Positions 1 through 8,700 of a stretch of DNA of 64,000 nucleotides are shown here, piece by piece. Location of the stretch: the NCBI RefSeq assembly GCF_017921835.1, contig NZ_JAGEMN010000001.1, forward strand, positions 303,874 to 367,873, given 5' to 3'. The notes under the pieces are model-generated. The model did no database searches. It saw only the letters and a program-made list of their open reading frames with translations, and had not been told where the DNA came from. The stretch comes from Sporosarcina sp. 6E9 (GTDB taxonomy: Bacteria > Bacillota > Bacilli > Bacillales_A > Planococcaceae). The translations under genes were made by a program, and so were the position numbers. The first letter of the stretch is position 1. Each line of letters opens with the position of its first letter.

Positions 1-1
1 C

Positions 2-73
2 ATTACAGCCAATCAAAAATTAATCGGATCGACGGAAAAGCCATATGTGATTGCAAAAAGTAAAACTTTTTAA
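2..73 (+). CDS. glgD: GlgD C-terminus (partial, runs off the window)
   Basis: An open frame enters from the left edge and ends with TAA, giving a short tail ending PYVIAKSKTF. The next genes are glycogen synthase and glycogen phosphorylase. In Bacillus-type glycogen operons glgA is preceded by glgD, the GlgC-like ADP-glucose pyrophosphorylase subunit, and the tail fits the C-terminal beta-helix of that family. Only 23 codons are visible, so the assignment rests mainly on gene order. Confidence 0.6.
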   Translation: MTANQKLIGSTEKPYVIAKSKTF

Positions 74-109
74 TAGATGCTTCAGACTACAATAAAGGAG
101 AGATCAACC

Positions 110-1585
110 ATGCAAAATATATTATTTGTCGCATCAGAGTGTACACCCTTCGTTAAAACAGGCGGACTAGCAGATGTAATCGGGTCTCTCCCGCAAGCAC
201 TGCGAACGAATGAAAAAGTAGATGTCCGTGTGATTTTGCCACTTTATGATGAGATTGAGGCGGAATGGCATGAACAAATGACATACGAGACCTCTTTTAA
301 CGTTGAATTTGGCTGGCGAAATCAGGAAGTGCGCATTTATACGCTGACCCATCAAAACATTATGTATTACTTTGTTGAAAATGCGTATTATTTCACGCGA
401 AAAGGGATTTATGGCTATTACGATGACGGGGAGCGGTTTGTCTTTTTCAGTCATGCGGTGATAGAAGCACTCCATCATCTCGACTTTAAACCAGATATCT
501 TGCACGCACATGACTGGCAAGCGGGGATTGCTGTTGCACTTGCTAAGATTAAACAGCCGATTGCGGACATGAAAACCGTGTTTACAATCCATAACATAAA
601 ATACCAAGGTCTCATGAAACTAGATACCTATGCAGACTTCTTCCAATTGCCAGAGGAACATATCGCTGGGATGGAATGGAACGGAATGTTGAATTGCCTG
701 AAAAGTGCACTGTTTCATGCAGATAAAATCACGACAGTTAGCCCGACTTATGCGGAGGAAATCAAAGATCCCTACTTTAGTGAAGGGCTGGAATCTATCC
801 TATTGGAAAGAGAAGAAGATTTGGTGGGTATCTTAAACGGGATTGATACAAGAGAATACAATCCTTTAACAGATCCAGCCGTTCCTGTTCCTTTTCGTTC
901 TTCCAGAAATAAAAAGAAAGAAAACAAGTTAATTATGCAGGAGCGAGTAGGCTTGCCAATTGACGCAGACAAGCCTATATATACAATCATTACTCGGCTT
1001 GTTGAGCAGAAGGGATTGCATCTAGTGGAACATATTGTAGATGCTTTTCTGGAAGAAAATGATGTCCAATTAATTATTTTAGGGACAGGTGATTCCGAAT
1101 TCGAACACTTCTTTAAAGAAGCGGAACATCGCCATCCCAATAAATTAGTGACCATGCTGACATTTGATGAAGCGTTGGCCAGACAATTATATGCGGCATC
1201 CGACTTTTTTATAATGCCATCCCTATTTGAACCTTGTGGATTGGCACAACTCATTGCACTACAGTATAAATCCGTGCCGATTGTTCGTGAAACTGGGGGG
1301 CTAAAAGATACCGTTCATGCCTTTAATGAGCTGACGGGTGAAGGAAATGGTTTTAGTTTTACGAATTATAATGCGCATGATCTGCTGACTGTATTAAACT
1401 ATTCATTAACAATCTATCACCAGCCCTTGCAGTGGTTGAAGTTAAGCCAGAATGTGAATAAAAGTCGATTTAGCTGGAAAGAATCGGCACATGAGTACAC
1501 AACGCTTTACCGTGAATTAAAGGCGCGTACACTGCCTCACGTCGAAAGTGAAGATGGATTGGAGCTTCAGGTGCAAGAAATTTAA
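110..1585 (+). CDS. glgA: Glycogen synthase (ADP-glucose), GlgA
   Basis: This GT5-family synthase transfers glucose from ADP-glucose to growing alpha-1,4-glucan in the cytoplasm. The N-terminus carries the KTGGLADVIGSLP substrate loop, and the C-terminal Rossmann domain has the EPCGLAQ segment followed by ETGGLKDTV, typical of GT5 retaining transferases. At about 491 residues the length is normal. I chose ATG 110 because AAAGGAGAG lies just upstream and the family starts with the NILFVASE strand; an in-frame ATG at 77 would add a tail without its own ribosome site. It is followed after a few bases by glgP, so the two are probably co-transcribed. Confidence 0.96.
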   Translation: MQNILFVASECTPFVKTGGLADVIGSLPQALRTNEKVDVRVILPLYDEIEAEWHEQMTYETSFNVEFGWRNQEVRIYTLTHQNIMYYFVENAYYFTRKGIYGYYDDGERFVFFSHAVIEALHHLDFKPDILHAHDWQAGIAVALAKIKQPIADMKTVFTIHNIKYQGLMKLDTYADFFQLPEEHIAGMEWNGMLNCLKSALFHADKITTVSPTYAEEIKDPYFSEGLESILLEREEDLVGILNGIDTREYNPLTDPAVPVPFRSSRNKKKENKLIMQERVGLPIDADKPIYTIITRLVEQKGLHLVEHIVDAFLEENDVQLIILGTGDSEFEHFFKEAEHRHPNKLVTMLTFDEALARQLYAASDFFIMPSLFEPCGLAQLIALQYKSVPIVRETGGLKDTVHAFNELTGEGNGFSFTNYNAHDLLTVLNYSLTIYHQPLQWLKLSQNVNKSRFSWKESAHEYTTLYRELKARTLPHVESEDGLELQVQEI

Positions 1586-1614
1586 CCATTATGCGCGATA
1601 AGGGAGAGAAGTTT

Positions 1615-4038
1615 TTGCCTGAACTAACAGTGGATGAGTTTATTGAGAAAATAGGTCATAAATTAAAGCAAGAAACAGGAAAAGATCTAAAAGATGCCCG
1701 TAATAGCGATATATATTATGTAATTGCAGCGATTGTCAATGAAGAAATGATGCCCCAATGGGAAGCAACAAAAAAGAAATATGAAGAAAAAATGAATAAG
1801 CAGGTTTACTATTTATCTATGGAGTTTTTAATTGGCAGTTTGCTCAAAAGCAATTTGCTGAATTGCGGAATGCTGGATATTTCAAATCAAGCCTTACACA
1901 AGCTCGGTTTCAGTCCGGAAGAAGTATACGGACAGGAGCATGATGCTGGTTTAGGAAACGGTGGCTTAGGCCGTTTAGCAGCATGTTTTCTTGATTCGTT
2001 AGCTTCTTTGAAATATGCAGGTCACGGTTTTGGCATCCGATACCGTTATGGTTTATTTGAGCAGCGAATTATTTATGGAAATCAGATTGAACTGCCTGAT
2101 AATTGGTTGGAAAATCCGTATCCGTGGGAAACTAGACGTGCAGATGAAGCAGTAAGTATTGATTTTCACGGGGATATTAGCATGTTTCAGAAGCAAGATG
2201 GAAATCTTGAATTTAAATATGAAAACACGGATAAAGTAATGGCTGTTCCGTATGATATTCCCATTATTGGTTATCAAAACGGTGTCACGAATACACTTAG
2301 ACTTTGGAGTGCTGAGCCGGTAAAGCAGAATGAAGACCATGAGGACGGGGATTCAAACTATTTCCATGAACTCGATCATCAGCATTCGATTGAACGAATA
2401 TCAGGTTATCTTTATCCGGATGATTCCCAATATGAGGGGAAAGAGCTACGCTTAAAGCAACAATATTTTCTGGTTTCCGCGAGTTTACAACAAATCATAA
2501 AAACCTATCAGCAAAATAATCGAAAGTCTTTAAAGCACTTGGCAGAAAAGGTTGTCATACAAATCAATGATACACATCCAACTTTAGCGATTCCAGAACT
2601 TATGCGAATATTGCTAGACGAAGCGAAATTCAGCTGGGATAATGCTTGGAAGGTAACGACAAAAGTCATTGCATACACGAATCATACGACCTTAAGTGAA
2701 GCCTTTGAAAAATGGCCGGTAGAGATGATGAAGCACTTATTACCAAGAATTTATATGATTATTGACGAGATTAATGAACGATTTTGTAAAGGGATTTGGT
2801 TTGACCATAAGGAGTTGAGGGAGGAAATTCCCGAGTTGGCGGTTATTGCCGATGGACAAATTCATATGGCGCGTCTTGCAATTGTAGGTAGTTTTAGTGT
2901 AAATGGTGTAGCTAAATTACATACGGAAATATTAAAAAAACAGGAAATGAAAAACTTTTATTCACTTTTCCCTGAACGTTTTAATAATAAGACGAATGGA
3001 ATTACACACCGCCGTTGGCTGCTACAGGCAAATCCAAAACTAGCATCACTTATAACGGAATCTATCGGTTCACAATGGATTCAGCGTCCAAACCAACTTA
3101 TAAATCTTTTAAAGTATTCGAGTGACCAGCCTTTTTTAGAAAAGGTCAATCAAGTAAAACTTGAAAATAAGCAAATTTTAGCTAAGCTGATCCATGACCG
3201 CACGGGTATTTTAGTGGATGAACAATCGATTTTCGATGTGCAAGTCAAACGATTACATGAATACAAGCGGCAATTGCTGAAGGTTTTTCACATCATGTAC
3301 TTATATGATCAGTTAAAATCAAGTCCCAATATGGATATGACACCCCGGACCTTTATATTCGGAGCAAAAGCAGCGCCCAGTTATCATTTAGCCAAAGAAG
3401 TTATTAAACTCATTCATAAGGTCGCCACGATTGTAAATAACGATCCGGATATTCGGGATAAGTTAAAAGTCGTTTTCATAGAAAATTACAATGTGAGTTT
3501 AGCAGAACGCATCATACCCGCTGCCGATATTAGCGAACAAATTTCAACAGCAGGTAAAGAAGCATCAGGCACTGGGAACATGAAGTTGATGATGAATGGT
3601 GCTTTAACAGTCGGCACATTGGATGGTGCAAATGTTGAAATCCAACAAGAAGTAGGAAGTCAAAACATTTTCATCTTCGGCTTAAAATCAGATGAAGTCA
3701 TCCAGTACAATAACCACGGCGGCTACCGGGCCATGGATCTTTATCATAGTGATGACCGTATTAGCAGGATACTTGATCAATTAAATAATGGATTTGGCAC
3801 AGATGAAATTGAATTTAAAGATATCTATTACAACATCCTGTATAACAACGATCCTTACTTCGTGCTAAAAGACTTCGAACCTTATTTGGAAATCCAAGAG
3901 CACGTGGAGCAAGTCTATCGCGATAAATCAAAATGGCTCTCCATGAGTCTCACAAATATCGCTTATTCAGGTAAATTCTCAAGCGATCGCACAATCAAAG
4001 AATACGCGACAGAAATCTGGAAGATAAAGCCTGTATAA
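1615..4038 (+). CDS. glgP: Glycogen/maltodextrin phosphorylase, GlgP
   Basis: This GT35 phosphorylase releases glucose-1-phosphate from stored glycogen using pyridoxal phosphate. The PLP-binding segment EASGTGNMK is intact near residue 650, and NGGLGRLAACFLDS, KTNGITHRRW and QVKRLHEYKRQ are family signatures. The length of about 807 residues is usual. An ATG at 1591 lacks a ribosome site, whereas AGGGAGAG stands correctly before TTG 1615, so I prefer the TTG start; the reading frame is the same. It is the last gene of the glycogen operon and is followed by a strong hairpin. Confidence 0.95.
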   Translation: MPELTVDEFIEKIGHKLKQETGKDLKDARNSDIYYVIAAIVNEEMMPQWEATKKKYEEKMNKQVYYLSMEFLIGSLLKSNLLNCGMLDISNQALHKLGFSPEEVYGQEHDAGLGNGGLGRLAACFLDSLASLKYAGHGFGIRYRYGLFEQRIIYGNQIELPDNWLENPYPWETRRADEAVSIDFHGDISMFQKQDGNLEFKYENTDKVMAVPYDIPIIGYQNGVTNTLRLWSAEPVKQNEDHEDGDSNYFHELDHQHSIERISGYLYPDDSQYEGKELRLKQQYFLVSASLQQIIKTYQQNNRKSLKHLAEKVVIQINDTHPTLAIPELMRILLDEAKFSWDNAWKVTTKVIAYTNHTTLSEAFEKWPVEMMKHLLPRIYMIIDEINERFCKGIWFDHKELREEIPELAVIADGQIHMARLAIVGSFSVNGVAKLHTEILKKQEMKNFYSLFPERFNNKTNGITHRRWLLQANPKLASLITESIGSQWIQRPNQLINLLKYSSDQPFLEKVNQVKLENKQILAKLIHDRTGILVDEQSIFDVQVKRLHEYKRQLLKVFHIMYLYDQLKSSPNMDMTPRTFIFGAKAAPSYHLAKEVIKLIHKVATIVNNDPDIRDKLKVVFIENYNVSLAERIIPAADISEQISTAGKEASGTGNMKLMMNGALTVGTLDGANVEIQQEVGSQNIFIFGLKSDEVIQYNNHGGYRAMDLYHSDDRISRILDQLNNGFGTDEIEFKDIYYNILYNNDPYFVLKDFEPYLEIQEHVEQVYRDKSKWLSMSLTNIAYSGKFSSDRTIKEYATEIWKIKPV

Positions 4039-4046
4039 CACGTTTT

Positions 4047-4095
4047 GAAGATGCTTTTAAGTTGCCACTAAGGCACCTTGAAAGCATCTTTTTAG
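4047..4095 (+). terminator. Terminator after glgP
   Basis: GAAGATGCTTT pairs with AAAGCATCTTT across a short interrupted loop and ends in a T-rich tract, right after the glgP stop codon. Confidence 0.8.
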
Positions 4096-4134
4096 ATGTA
4101 GCTTTTTAGGTACCCTTTTTAGGTACCCTTTTTA

Positions 4135-4280
4135 GGTGCCTGTGCAAGACACTACTCAGTTAATTCACTACAATTGCATAAGTTGTAAATGAGGTATCGA
4201 TTGGGTAAGGATTTATCGATAACCTTTTTAATTTTTATTCACATTATTGAATTGTCATAAATGTACGACGCACAGGCACC
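4135..4280 (+). repeat. Dispersed palindromic element, copy 1 (146 bp)
   Basis: Left end GGTGCCTGTGCAAG, right end GCACAGGCACC. Both ends carry the matching change from GGTACC to GGTGCC/GGCACC, so pairing is kept. The conserved left box TTCACTACAATTGCATAA and right box TTGAATTGTCATAA are present, with a central stem around TATCGAT/ATCGATA. Just upstream, the unit CTTTTTAGGTACC is tandemly repeated (4103-4140). It lies between glgP and the CstA-family gene. Confidence 0.93.
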
Positions 4281-4379
4281 TTTCTGAAAAGGAGTAGAGC
4301 GCTTGTTTTTATATTGTTATAGTATATAATTGTCGCTATACCAAATTGTTAGTATTTTTAAATTATAGGAGGCGCGTTG

Positions 4380-5825
4380 ATGGCTACTTTTTTAGGTTCA
4401 ATTATTTTATTACTAGCCGGGTACGCGGTTTATTCGAAAGTGATTGAGAAAGCATTTAAGATTGATGATTCTCGTAAAACGCCCGCGTACACCGTAAATG
4501 ATGGCATGGATTATGTGCCGATGAGCTGGTGGAGAGGTTGGCTAATCCAGTTATTGAATATTGCTGGTTTAGGACCTATTTTCGGTGCAGTTGCAGGTGC
4601 GTTGTATGGACCTGTCGCATTTATATGGATTGTCTTCGGTTCGATTTTTGCCGGAGGGGTTCATGATTATTTTTCAGGTATGTTATCTTTGAAACATAAC
4701 GGGGCACAATTCCCACAAATCGTGGGAAAATACTTAGGAACTTTTGCACGAAAATCGATTGTTGTCATTACACTTATTTTAATGATTTTAGTAACAGCAG
4801 CCTTTACAGCAGGTCCAGCACAGCTAATTGCTCAAATTACACCGATTCCCTTTATAGGTGCATTAGTGATTGTATTTGCTTACTTTTTACTCGCTGCAGT
4901 TATGCCGATAAATAAAATTATCGGTAAAATATATCCACTCTTTGGTGCAATCATAATTTTTATGGCGGTTGCGATAGGGGCGGTGCTCGTATTTGGTAAT
5001 TATACGATTCCTAACTTGACATTAAGTAATTTACATCCTGGGGAGTTACCAATTTGGCCATTGCTAATGGTGACGATTTCTTGCGGAGCGCTTTCGGGTT
5101 TTCATTCAACGCAAAGTCCAATTGTTTCTAGAACGATGAAGAAAGAGTCAGAAGGACGCAAAGTATTTTACGGTGCAATGATAGGAGAAGGTGTGATTGC
5201 ACTGGTTTGGGCGGCAGCAGGAATGACATTTTTCGGTGGAACGGGCGGACTTCAGGCAGCGCTTGCCGCGGGTGGTCCAGCAGGTGTGATTAATGAAATG
5301 TCTTCAACGATGCTTGGTACAATCGGAGGGATTTTAGCCCTTTTGGCAGTCATTATTTTACCGATTACGACAGGAGATACAGCGCTTCGTTCTTCAAGAA
5401 TGATTGTCATGGAGTCAGTATCTAAATGGTTTGATCCAGACAAGAAGCGCACGGTTTTGATAGCGACAGTTCTGCTCGGTATTCCAGCATTTTTATTATC
5501 AACGATTGACTACTCATTCTTATGGAGATACGTAGGTGGGACAAATCAGCTTTCGGCTACAATTATGTTGTGGGTTGTCGTTTCTTACCTATTGAAAGAA
5601 GGACGTGCACATGCGCATATACTCGCAGGGGTCCCAGCACTTTTCATGACGGGTGTCGTAGCAACTTACTTCCTATACGCACCTGAAGGATTGAACTTGG
5701 CGTATTCACTTTCACTTACTATCGGCGGTATTATCACATTTATTGTGTTTATGATGTACATACGACAAATTATTCGCCATCGAGAAGTTGCGGTGAAAAA
5801 TGTAGTAGTAGAATCGAGTAACTAA
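4380..5825 (+). CDS. cstA: CstA-family carbon starvation / peptide transporter
   Basis: A CstA family membrane protein of about 481 residues with roughly a dozen hydrophobic segments. Family members import peptides or pyruvate during carbon limitation. Recognisable segments are NDGMDYVPMSWW, GPIFGAVAGALYGP, the GGVHDYFSG motif and LWRYVGGTNQLSA near the end. ATG 4380 follows AGGAGG at good spacing, so the in-frame TTG one codon earlier is not needed. It is shorter than E. coli CstA and matches the compact Gram-positive form. It is monocistronic, with a repeat element upstream and a terminator downstream. Substrate cannot be told from sequence. Confidence 0.9.
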   Translation: MATFLGSIILLLAGYAVYSKVIEKAFKIDDSRKTPAYTVNDGMDYVPMSWWRGWLIQLLNIAGLGPIFGAVAGALYGPVAFIWIVFGSIFAGGVHDYFSGMLSLKHNGAQFPQIVGKYLGTFARKSIVVITLILMILVTAAFTAGPAQLIAQITPIPFIGALVIVFAYFLLAAVMPINKIIGKIYPLFGAIIIFMAVAIGAVLVFGNYTIPNLTLSNLHPGELPIWPLLMVTISCGALSGFHSTQSPIVSRTMKKESEGRKVFYGAMIGEGVIALVWAAAGMTFFGGTGGLQAALAAGGPAGVINEMSSTMLGTIGGILALLAVIILPITTGDTALRSSRMIVMESVSKWFDPDKKRTVLIATVLLGIPAFLLSTIDYSFLWRYVGGTNQLSATIMLWVVVSYLLKEGRAHAHILAGVPALFMTGVVATYFLYAPEGLNLAYSLSLTIGGIITFIVFMMYIRQIIRHREVAVKNVVVESSN

Positions 5826-5832
5826 TGTTTAT

Positions 5833-5873
5833 AAAAAACTGATTTCCTTATGTATAGGAAATCAGTTTTTTTG
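5833..5873 (+). terminator. Terminator after cstA
   Basis: A perfect stem AAAACTGATTTCC / GGAAATCAGTTTT with a 9-base loop, followed by a T run. Confidence 0.92.
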
Positions 5874-5885
5874 GTACCTTTTTTT

Positions 5886-6030
5886 GGTACCTGTGCAAGA
5901 CACTACTCTGTTTATTCACTACAATTGCATAAAGTGAAAAAAGGATACCGACAGATAAAACTTTGTCGGTATCCTTTTGGTTATTTATTCGTAGTCGTGA
6001 ATTGTCATTATTGTGTCTTGCACAGGTACC
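5886..6030 (+). repeat. Dispersed palindromic element, copy 2 (145 bp)
   Basis: The best-preserved palindrome. The terminal repeat is perfect over 18 bases (GGTACCTGTGCAAGACAC and its complement), longer than in other copies. The central hairpin GGATACCGAC (5943-5952) pairs perfectly with GTCGGTATCC (5965-5974). The upstream flank has the unit TTTTTTTGGTACC twice. It lies between the convergent cstA and SDR genes. Confidence 0.95.
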
Positions 6031-6038
6031 CATTAATA

Positions 6039-6731
6039 TCAGTGATTTTTTATGACGACTTGCTCTACGTTTAAATTTTTTCTAACTTTTGCGTTATGGT
6101 AGATGATGTCAGCAATGTCTCCTGGGTCCATTAATCCTGCTGTTTGGGATTCGTCGAAAATACCGTCCCAGAATTCTGTTTTCATGCCACCCATATAGGC
6201 GCCGAATACGTGAATGTCGGTTTCTTCAAGCTCGACCAATAGACTCTCGTGGAATCCACGCATACCAAATTTACTTGCGCAGTATACAGACTCTGTTGAT
6301 TTCCCTTCTAAACCAGCTGTGGAGACGATGTTTAAAATGCTACCGCTATTTCTGGTTTTCATGTCGGCGAGTACTTCTTGTGTACAGAAAATGGTCCCTT
6401 TTATGTTAATGTCAATCATTTGGTGGACTGCTTCTTCTGATAAATTTTCCGCTAAATCAAACACACCAACGCCGGCATTATTTACAAGGACATCTACTGT
6501 GCCTAAGTTTTCTTTAATACTTGTGAGAACGCGGGAGACTTCTTGTTTAGAGGATACGTCCACTGAGAAAATTGAATGATCTTCGTTTGGTAAGCCTTGC
6601 GCAGTACGCTTTAATTTTTCTGCCGTTCTTCCGAGTAAACAAACATGATAGCCATCTTCTGCGTACTTTTTCGCAAGTGATGCACCTAATCCACTTCCAG
6701 CACCTGTAATTACAGCAACTTTTTTATTCAA
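6039..6731 (-). CDS. Short-chain dehydrogenase/reductase (SDR)
   Basis: A classical SDR oxidoreductase of about 230 residues. The Rossmann nucleotide motif is GAGSGLGASLA, followed by NNAG, the active-site Ser in NIVSTAG and the YCASK catalytic Tyr-Lys pair. The frame is open further upstream, but the conserved fold begins at NKKVAVITGAG and a ribosome site (AGAAGGGA) precedes TTG 6731, so I place the start there. Substrate is unknown; the sequence resembles the generic YqjQ/DltE-like group. It stands alone, convergent with cstA. Confidence 0.88.
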   Translation of the reverse strand: MNKKVAVITGAGSGLGASLAKKYAEDGYHVCLLGRTAEKLKRTAQGLPNEDHSIFSVDVSSKQEVSRVLTSIKENLGTVDVLVNNAGVGVFDLAENLSEEAVHQMIDINIKGTIFCTQEVLADMKTRNSGSILNIVSTAGLEGKSTESVYCASKFGMRGFHESLLVELEETDIHVFGAYMGGMKTEFWDGIFDESQTAGLMDPGDIADIIYHNAKVRKNLNVEQVVIKNH

Positions 6732-6915
6732 AATTAAATCGATCCCTTCTGATACATAATAATTACTATTATAGGCTAATTGGCTGTTGAATCCAATGGA
6801 GGTACTTGTACAAGAAATTGTACGAAGGAATTTATGCGTTTTTTGCATAATTCGTCTAATTATAAATTTAGGTTCTTAGGCATAATATTAAAAAAGAACA
6901 CAAGGAGTGGCCTTT

Positions 6916-7335
6916 GTGAAAATGGGAATCAGTGGTTTACTTGGATTTGGTCTACTTTTATTAGTAATAATTATGCTATTTATCTATGCTCGTTTCTCAA
7001 ATATAGAAATGAATATCGACACAAATTTATCACATGAAAAATGGGATGTTTCGCTAGAAGAAGCTAATGACTATCTGGAATCCTATCATATGGAAGTTGG
7101 ATTCTATAAAAAAATGGGGGAGCGGTTAAGAGAAAAAGGCTATGAACACAGTTTACATGCAATTATGGATGATGAAAACGAAATCCGCATTAAAATCACC
7201 CTGTCCAATAAAAAAGCAACTGAACAAGAACGAATAGAAGTAAAAAAGATTTTAGAGGAAACAGCTATCAATCATAAATTAGATCCTAAGATATTTAAGG
7301 TTGAAGTTATTAACGATGATAGTTCAAATGGTTAG
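6916..7335 (+). CDS. Hypothetical membrane-anchored protein
   Basis: One N-terminal hydrophobic segment (GISGLLGFGLLLLVIIMLFIYA) is followed by a hydrophilic domain of about 110 residues rich in Glu and Lys, so the protein is probably a membrane anchor with a soluble tail. The tail alternates predicted helix and strand (EIRIKITLSNKKATEQERIEV). GTG 6916 has CAAGGAGTGG at correct spacing. I do not recognise a family. It is divergent from the SDR gene and convergent with the SLAP-domain gene. Confidence 0.7.
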   Translation: MKMGISGLLGFGLLLLVIIMLFIYARFSNIEMNIDTNLSHEKWDVSLEEANDYLESYHMEVGFYKKMGERLREKGYEHSLHAIMDDENEIRIKITLSNKKATEQERIEVKKILEETAINHKLDPKIFKVEVINDDSSNG

Positions 7336-7364
7336 GTGATCGGTCTGTCATTAACCCTAATTTA

Positions 7365-7733
7365 TTATCGTGATTTATTAATAATCGTATAATGTGGATG
7401 TGCTTCTGTTTGATTCCCTTGTGTAAATATAAAAGTCCACGGCATTGATGTTTTGGCTGGAATCGCTAGAGGTAGGGTGAAAATGCCTGTAGCAATTTGC
7501 CTGCTGTCTTGATTATAAGCGATCACTATATCTCGTGTAGGAAGGGAAGTCTCTTTCCCGTTGAGAATGAGAACTGTGACCAACCGCTCCGCTTTATGAT
7601 TGATTGCATCCCATAAAAATGAAAACTGAATGTTGTTTACAAGGTGCCTAGATTGAAAATGGACCTTTATTTTATCTCTATCCGCGGGTGCAATTGTCTT
7701 ATCCCACGCTGGTTCAAAATACAATGTTTGCAT
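7365..7733 (-). CDS. SLAP domain-containing protein
   Basis: A 122-residue protein consisting of little more than one SLAP-type domain. The N-terminal LYFEPAWDKTIAPADR, the central VTVLILNGKETSLPTRD strand pair and the terminal AKTSMPWTFIF are what I recall of this domain, which is known from accessory Sec-system loci of Firmicutes and also occurs in stand-alone proteins. There is no signal peptide. No accessory Sec genes lie in the window; more SLAP-like sequences lie about 4 kb downstream. Role unknown. Confidence 0.7.
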   Translation of the reverse strand: MQTLYFEPAWDKTIAPADRDKIKVHFQSRHLVNNIQFSFLWDAINHKAERLVTVLILNGKETSLPTRDIVIAYNQDSRQIATGIFTLPLAIPAKTSMPWTFIFTQGNQTEAHPHYTIINKSR

Positions 7734-8051
7734 CTTCGTCCCTCCCGTTTATGTATGTTGTTTCTATTATATAGGAAATGTTTCATTTGGTGGGGGATGA
7801 CATTTAATTCACGGCATGAAAATTAATGCAAGCCAATATTAATAAAACGAACCTGTGCCAGAAACTGCATAGGTACGTTTTAACTTTAAATTCACATGCT
7901 AAGTAATTGAATATAATATGGTAGAATTGCTTCATACATAGCGCTATTGAAAACTAGGAATGTTGAAGGTATTTCATAAAGCAGTTCTAATGTCGAATCG
8001 GGAGGGGCATATCGTTGGTTGGAAAAATCAATTATGCATCCCAAAATTTTA
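7734..8051. other. Gene-poor stretch upstream of repeat copies 3 and 4
   Basis: I see no convincing gene between the SLAP gene and repeat copy 3. A segment near 7849-7876 keeps an ACCTGTGC start and a TAGGTAC end with almost nothing between, and may be a collapsed copy of the dispersed element. Confidence 0.4.
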
Positions 8052-8196
8052 GGTACCTGTGTAAGGAACTATTCGGAAAATACACTACAATTGTATAAAG
8101 TGTAATCGAGAACATGCTATATTAGGCTTTGTTGATATCTTCTTGAATGTTAATCCGACGTTGTGAATTATCATAATTGAACCTTGCACAGGTACC
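8052..8196 (+). repeat. Dispersed palindromic element, copy 3 (145 bp)
   Basis: Left end GGTACCTGTGTAAG (one C to T change that still allows a G-U pair), right end CTTGCACAGGTACC. The box CACTACAATTGTATAAA and GAATTATCATAATTGAACC are kept. Directly downstream the end is duplicated as GGTACCTTTCATT then GGTACC. It lies 74 bases before a lipoprotein gene remnant. Confidence 0.92.
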
Positions 8197-8270
8197 TTTC
8201 ATTGGTACCTTTTATTTGTATTAAAAAGATATTTTAAGTATTTAATATGTTTATGTTAGGGGATATGAAA

Positions 8271-8291
8271 ATGAGAAAGTACTGGTTTTTA
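8271..8291 (+). pseudogene. Lipoprotein gene remnant cut by repeat copy 4
   Basis: TTAGGGGATATGAAA followed by ATGAGAAAGTACTGG closely matches the ribosome site and first codons (MRKY) of the lipoprotein genes at 13884 and 14744. After about seven codons the sequence runs straight into GGTACC of repeat copy 4. Nothing resembling the rest of the lipoprotein is found beyond the element, so this is the 5' stub of another family member lost by insertion and deletion. Confidence 0.7.
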
Positions 8292-8437
8292 GGTACCTGT
8301 GCAAGAAACAATTCAATAAATTCACTACAATTGCATAAAATGAAAAAGGGATGTCGACTGTATAATGCTTTGTCGATATCTCTTTGTTTTTTTATACAAA
8401 GGTTTGAATTGTCATAATTATGCCTTGCACAGGTACC
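8292..8437 (+). repeat. Dispersed palindromic element, copy 4 (146 bp)
   Basis: Perfect 14-base termini GGTACCTGTGCAAG/CTTGCACAGGTACC (the right arm reads GCCTTGCACAGGTACC). The central stem GGGATGTCGAC / GTCGATATCTC pairs along its whole length if two G-U pairs are allowed. It directly abuts the truncated lipoprotein start. Confidence 0.93.
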
Positions 8438-8620
8438 TACATAAGTCCTTTAGTGAGGGTATTTGAAACTACATGAACGCTCACTGTTCTTTTAAATTGA
8501 AACTTTGGTTGTGGGTGATTTTGTTCATTTTATAGGTAGTTTTGTTAATACCTGTAAACAATAATGTGCTTTGCTATAATTAACCATAGCAATTCAACTA
8601 TATTTTGTTGATAGAAACGA

Positions 8621-8658
8621 AAAATAACTTATATGATTTAAAATAACTTATATGATTT
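8621..8658. repeat. 19-bp direct tandem repeat
   Basis: AAAATAACTTATATGATTT occurs twice without spacer, 43 bases upstream of the ATG of the M16-like gene. It lies where a promoter or operator would be expected; it could be a dimer-binding site or a slippage duplication. Confidence 0.85.
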
Positions 8659-8700
8659 AACCTTTAATCAAGCGTATACAAAATAAAAGGAGCCCAAACG

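Noticed and set aside
5850..6074. Open frames across repeat copy 2 (and similar frames over other copies)
   Set aside because: They run through palindromic repeat sequence, lack ribosome sites and differ among copies; not genes.
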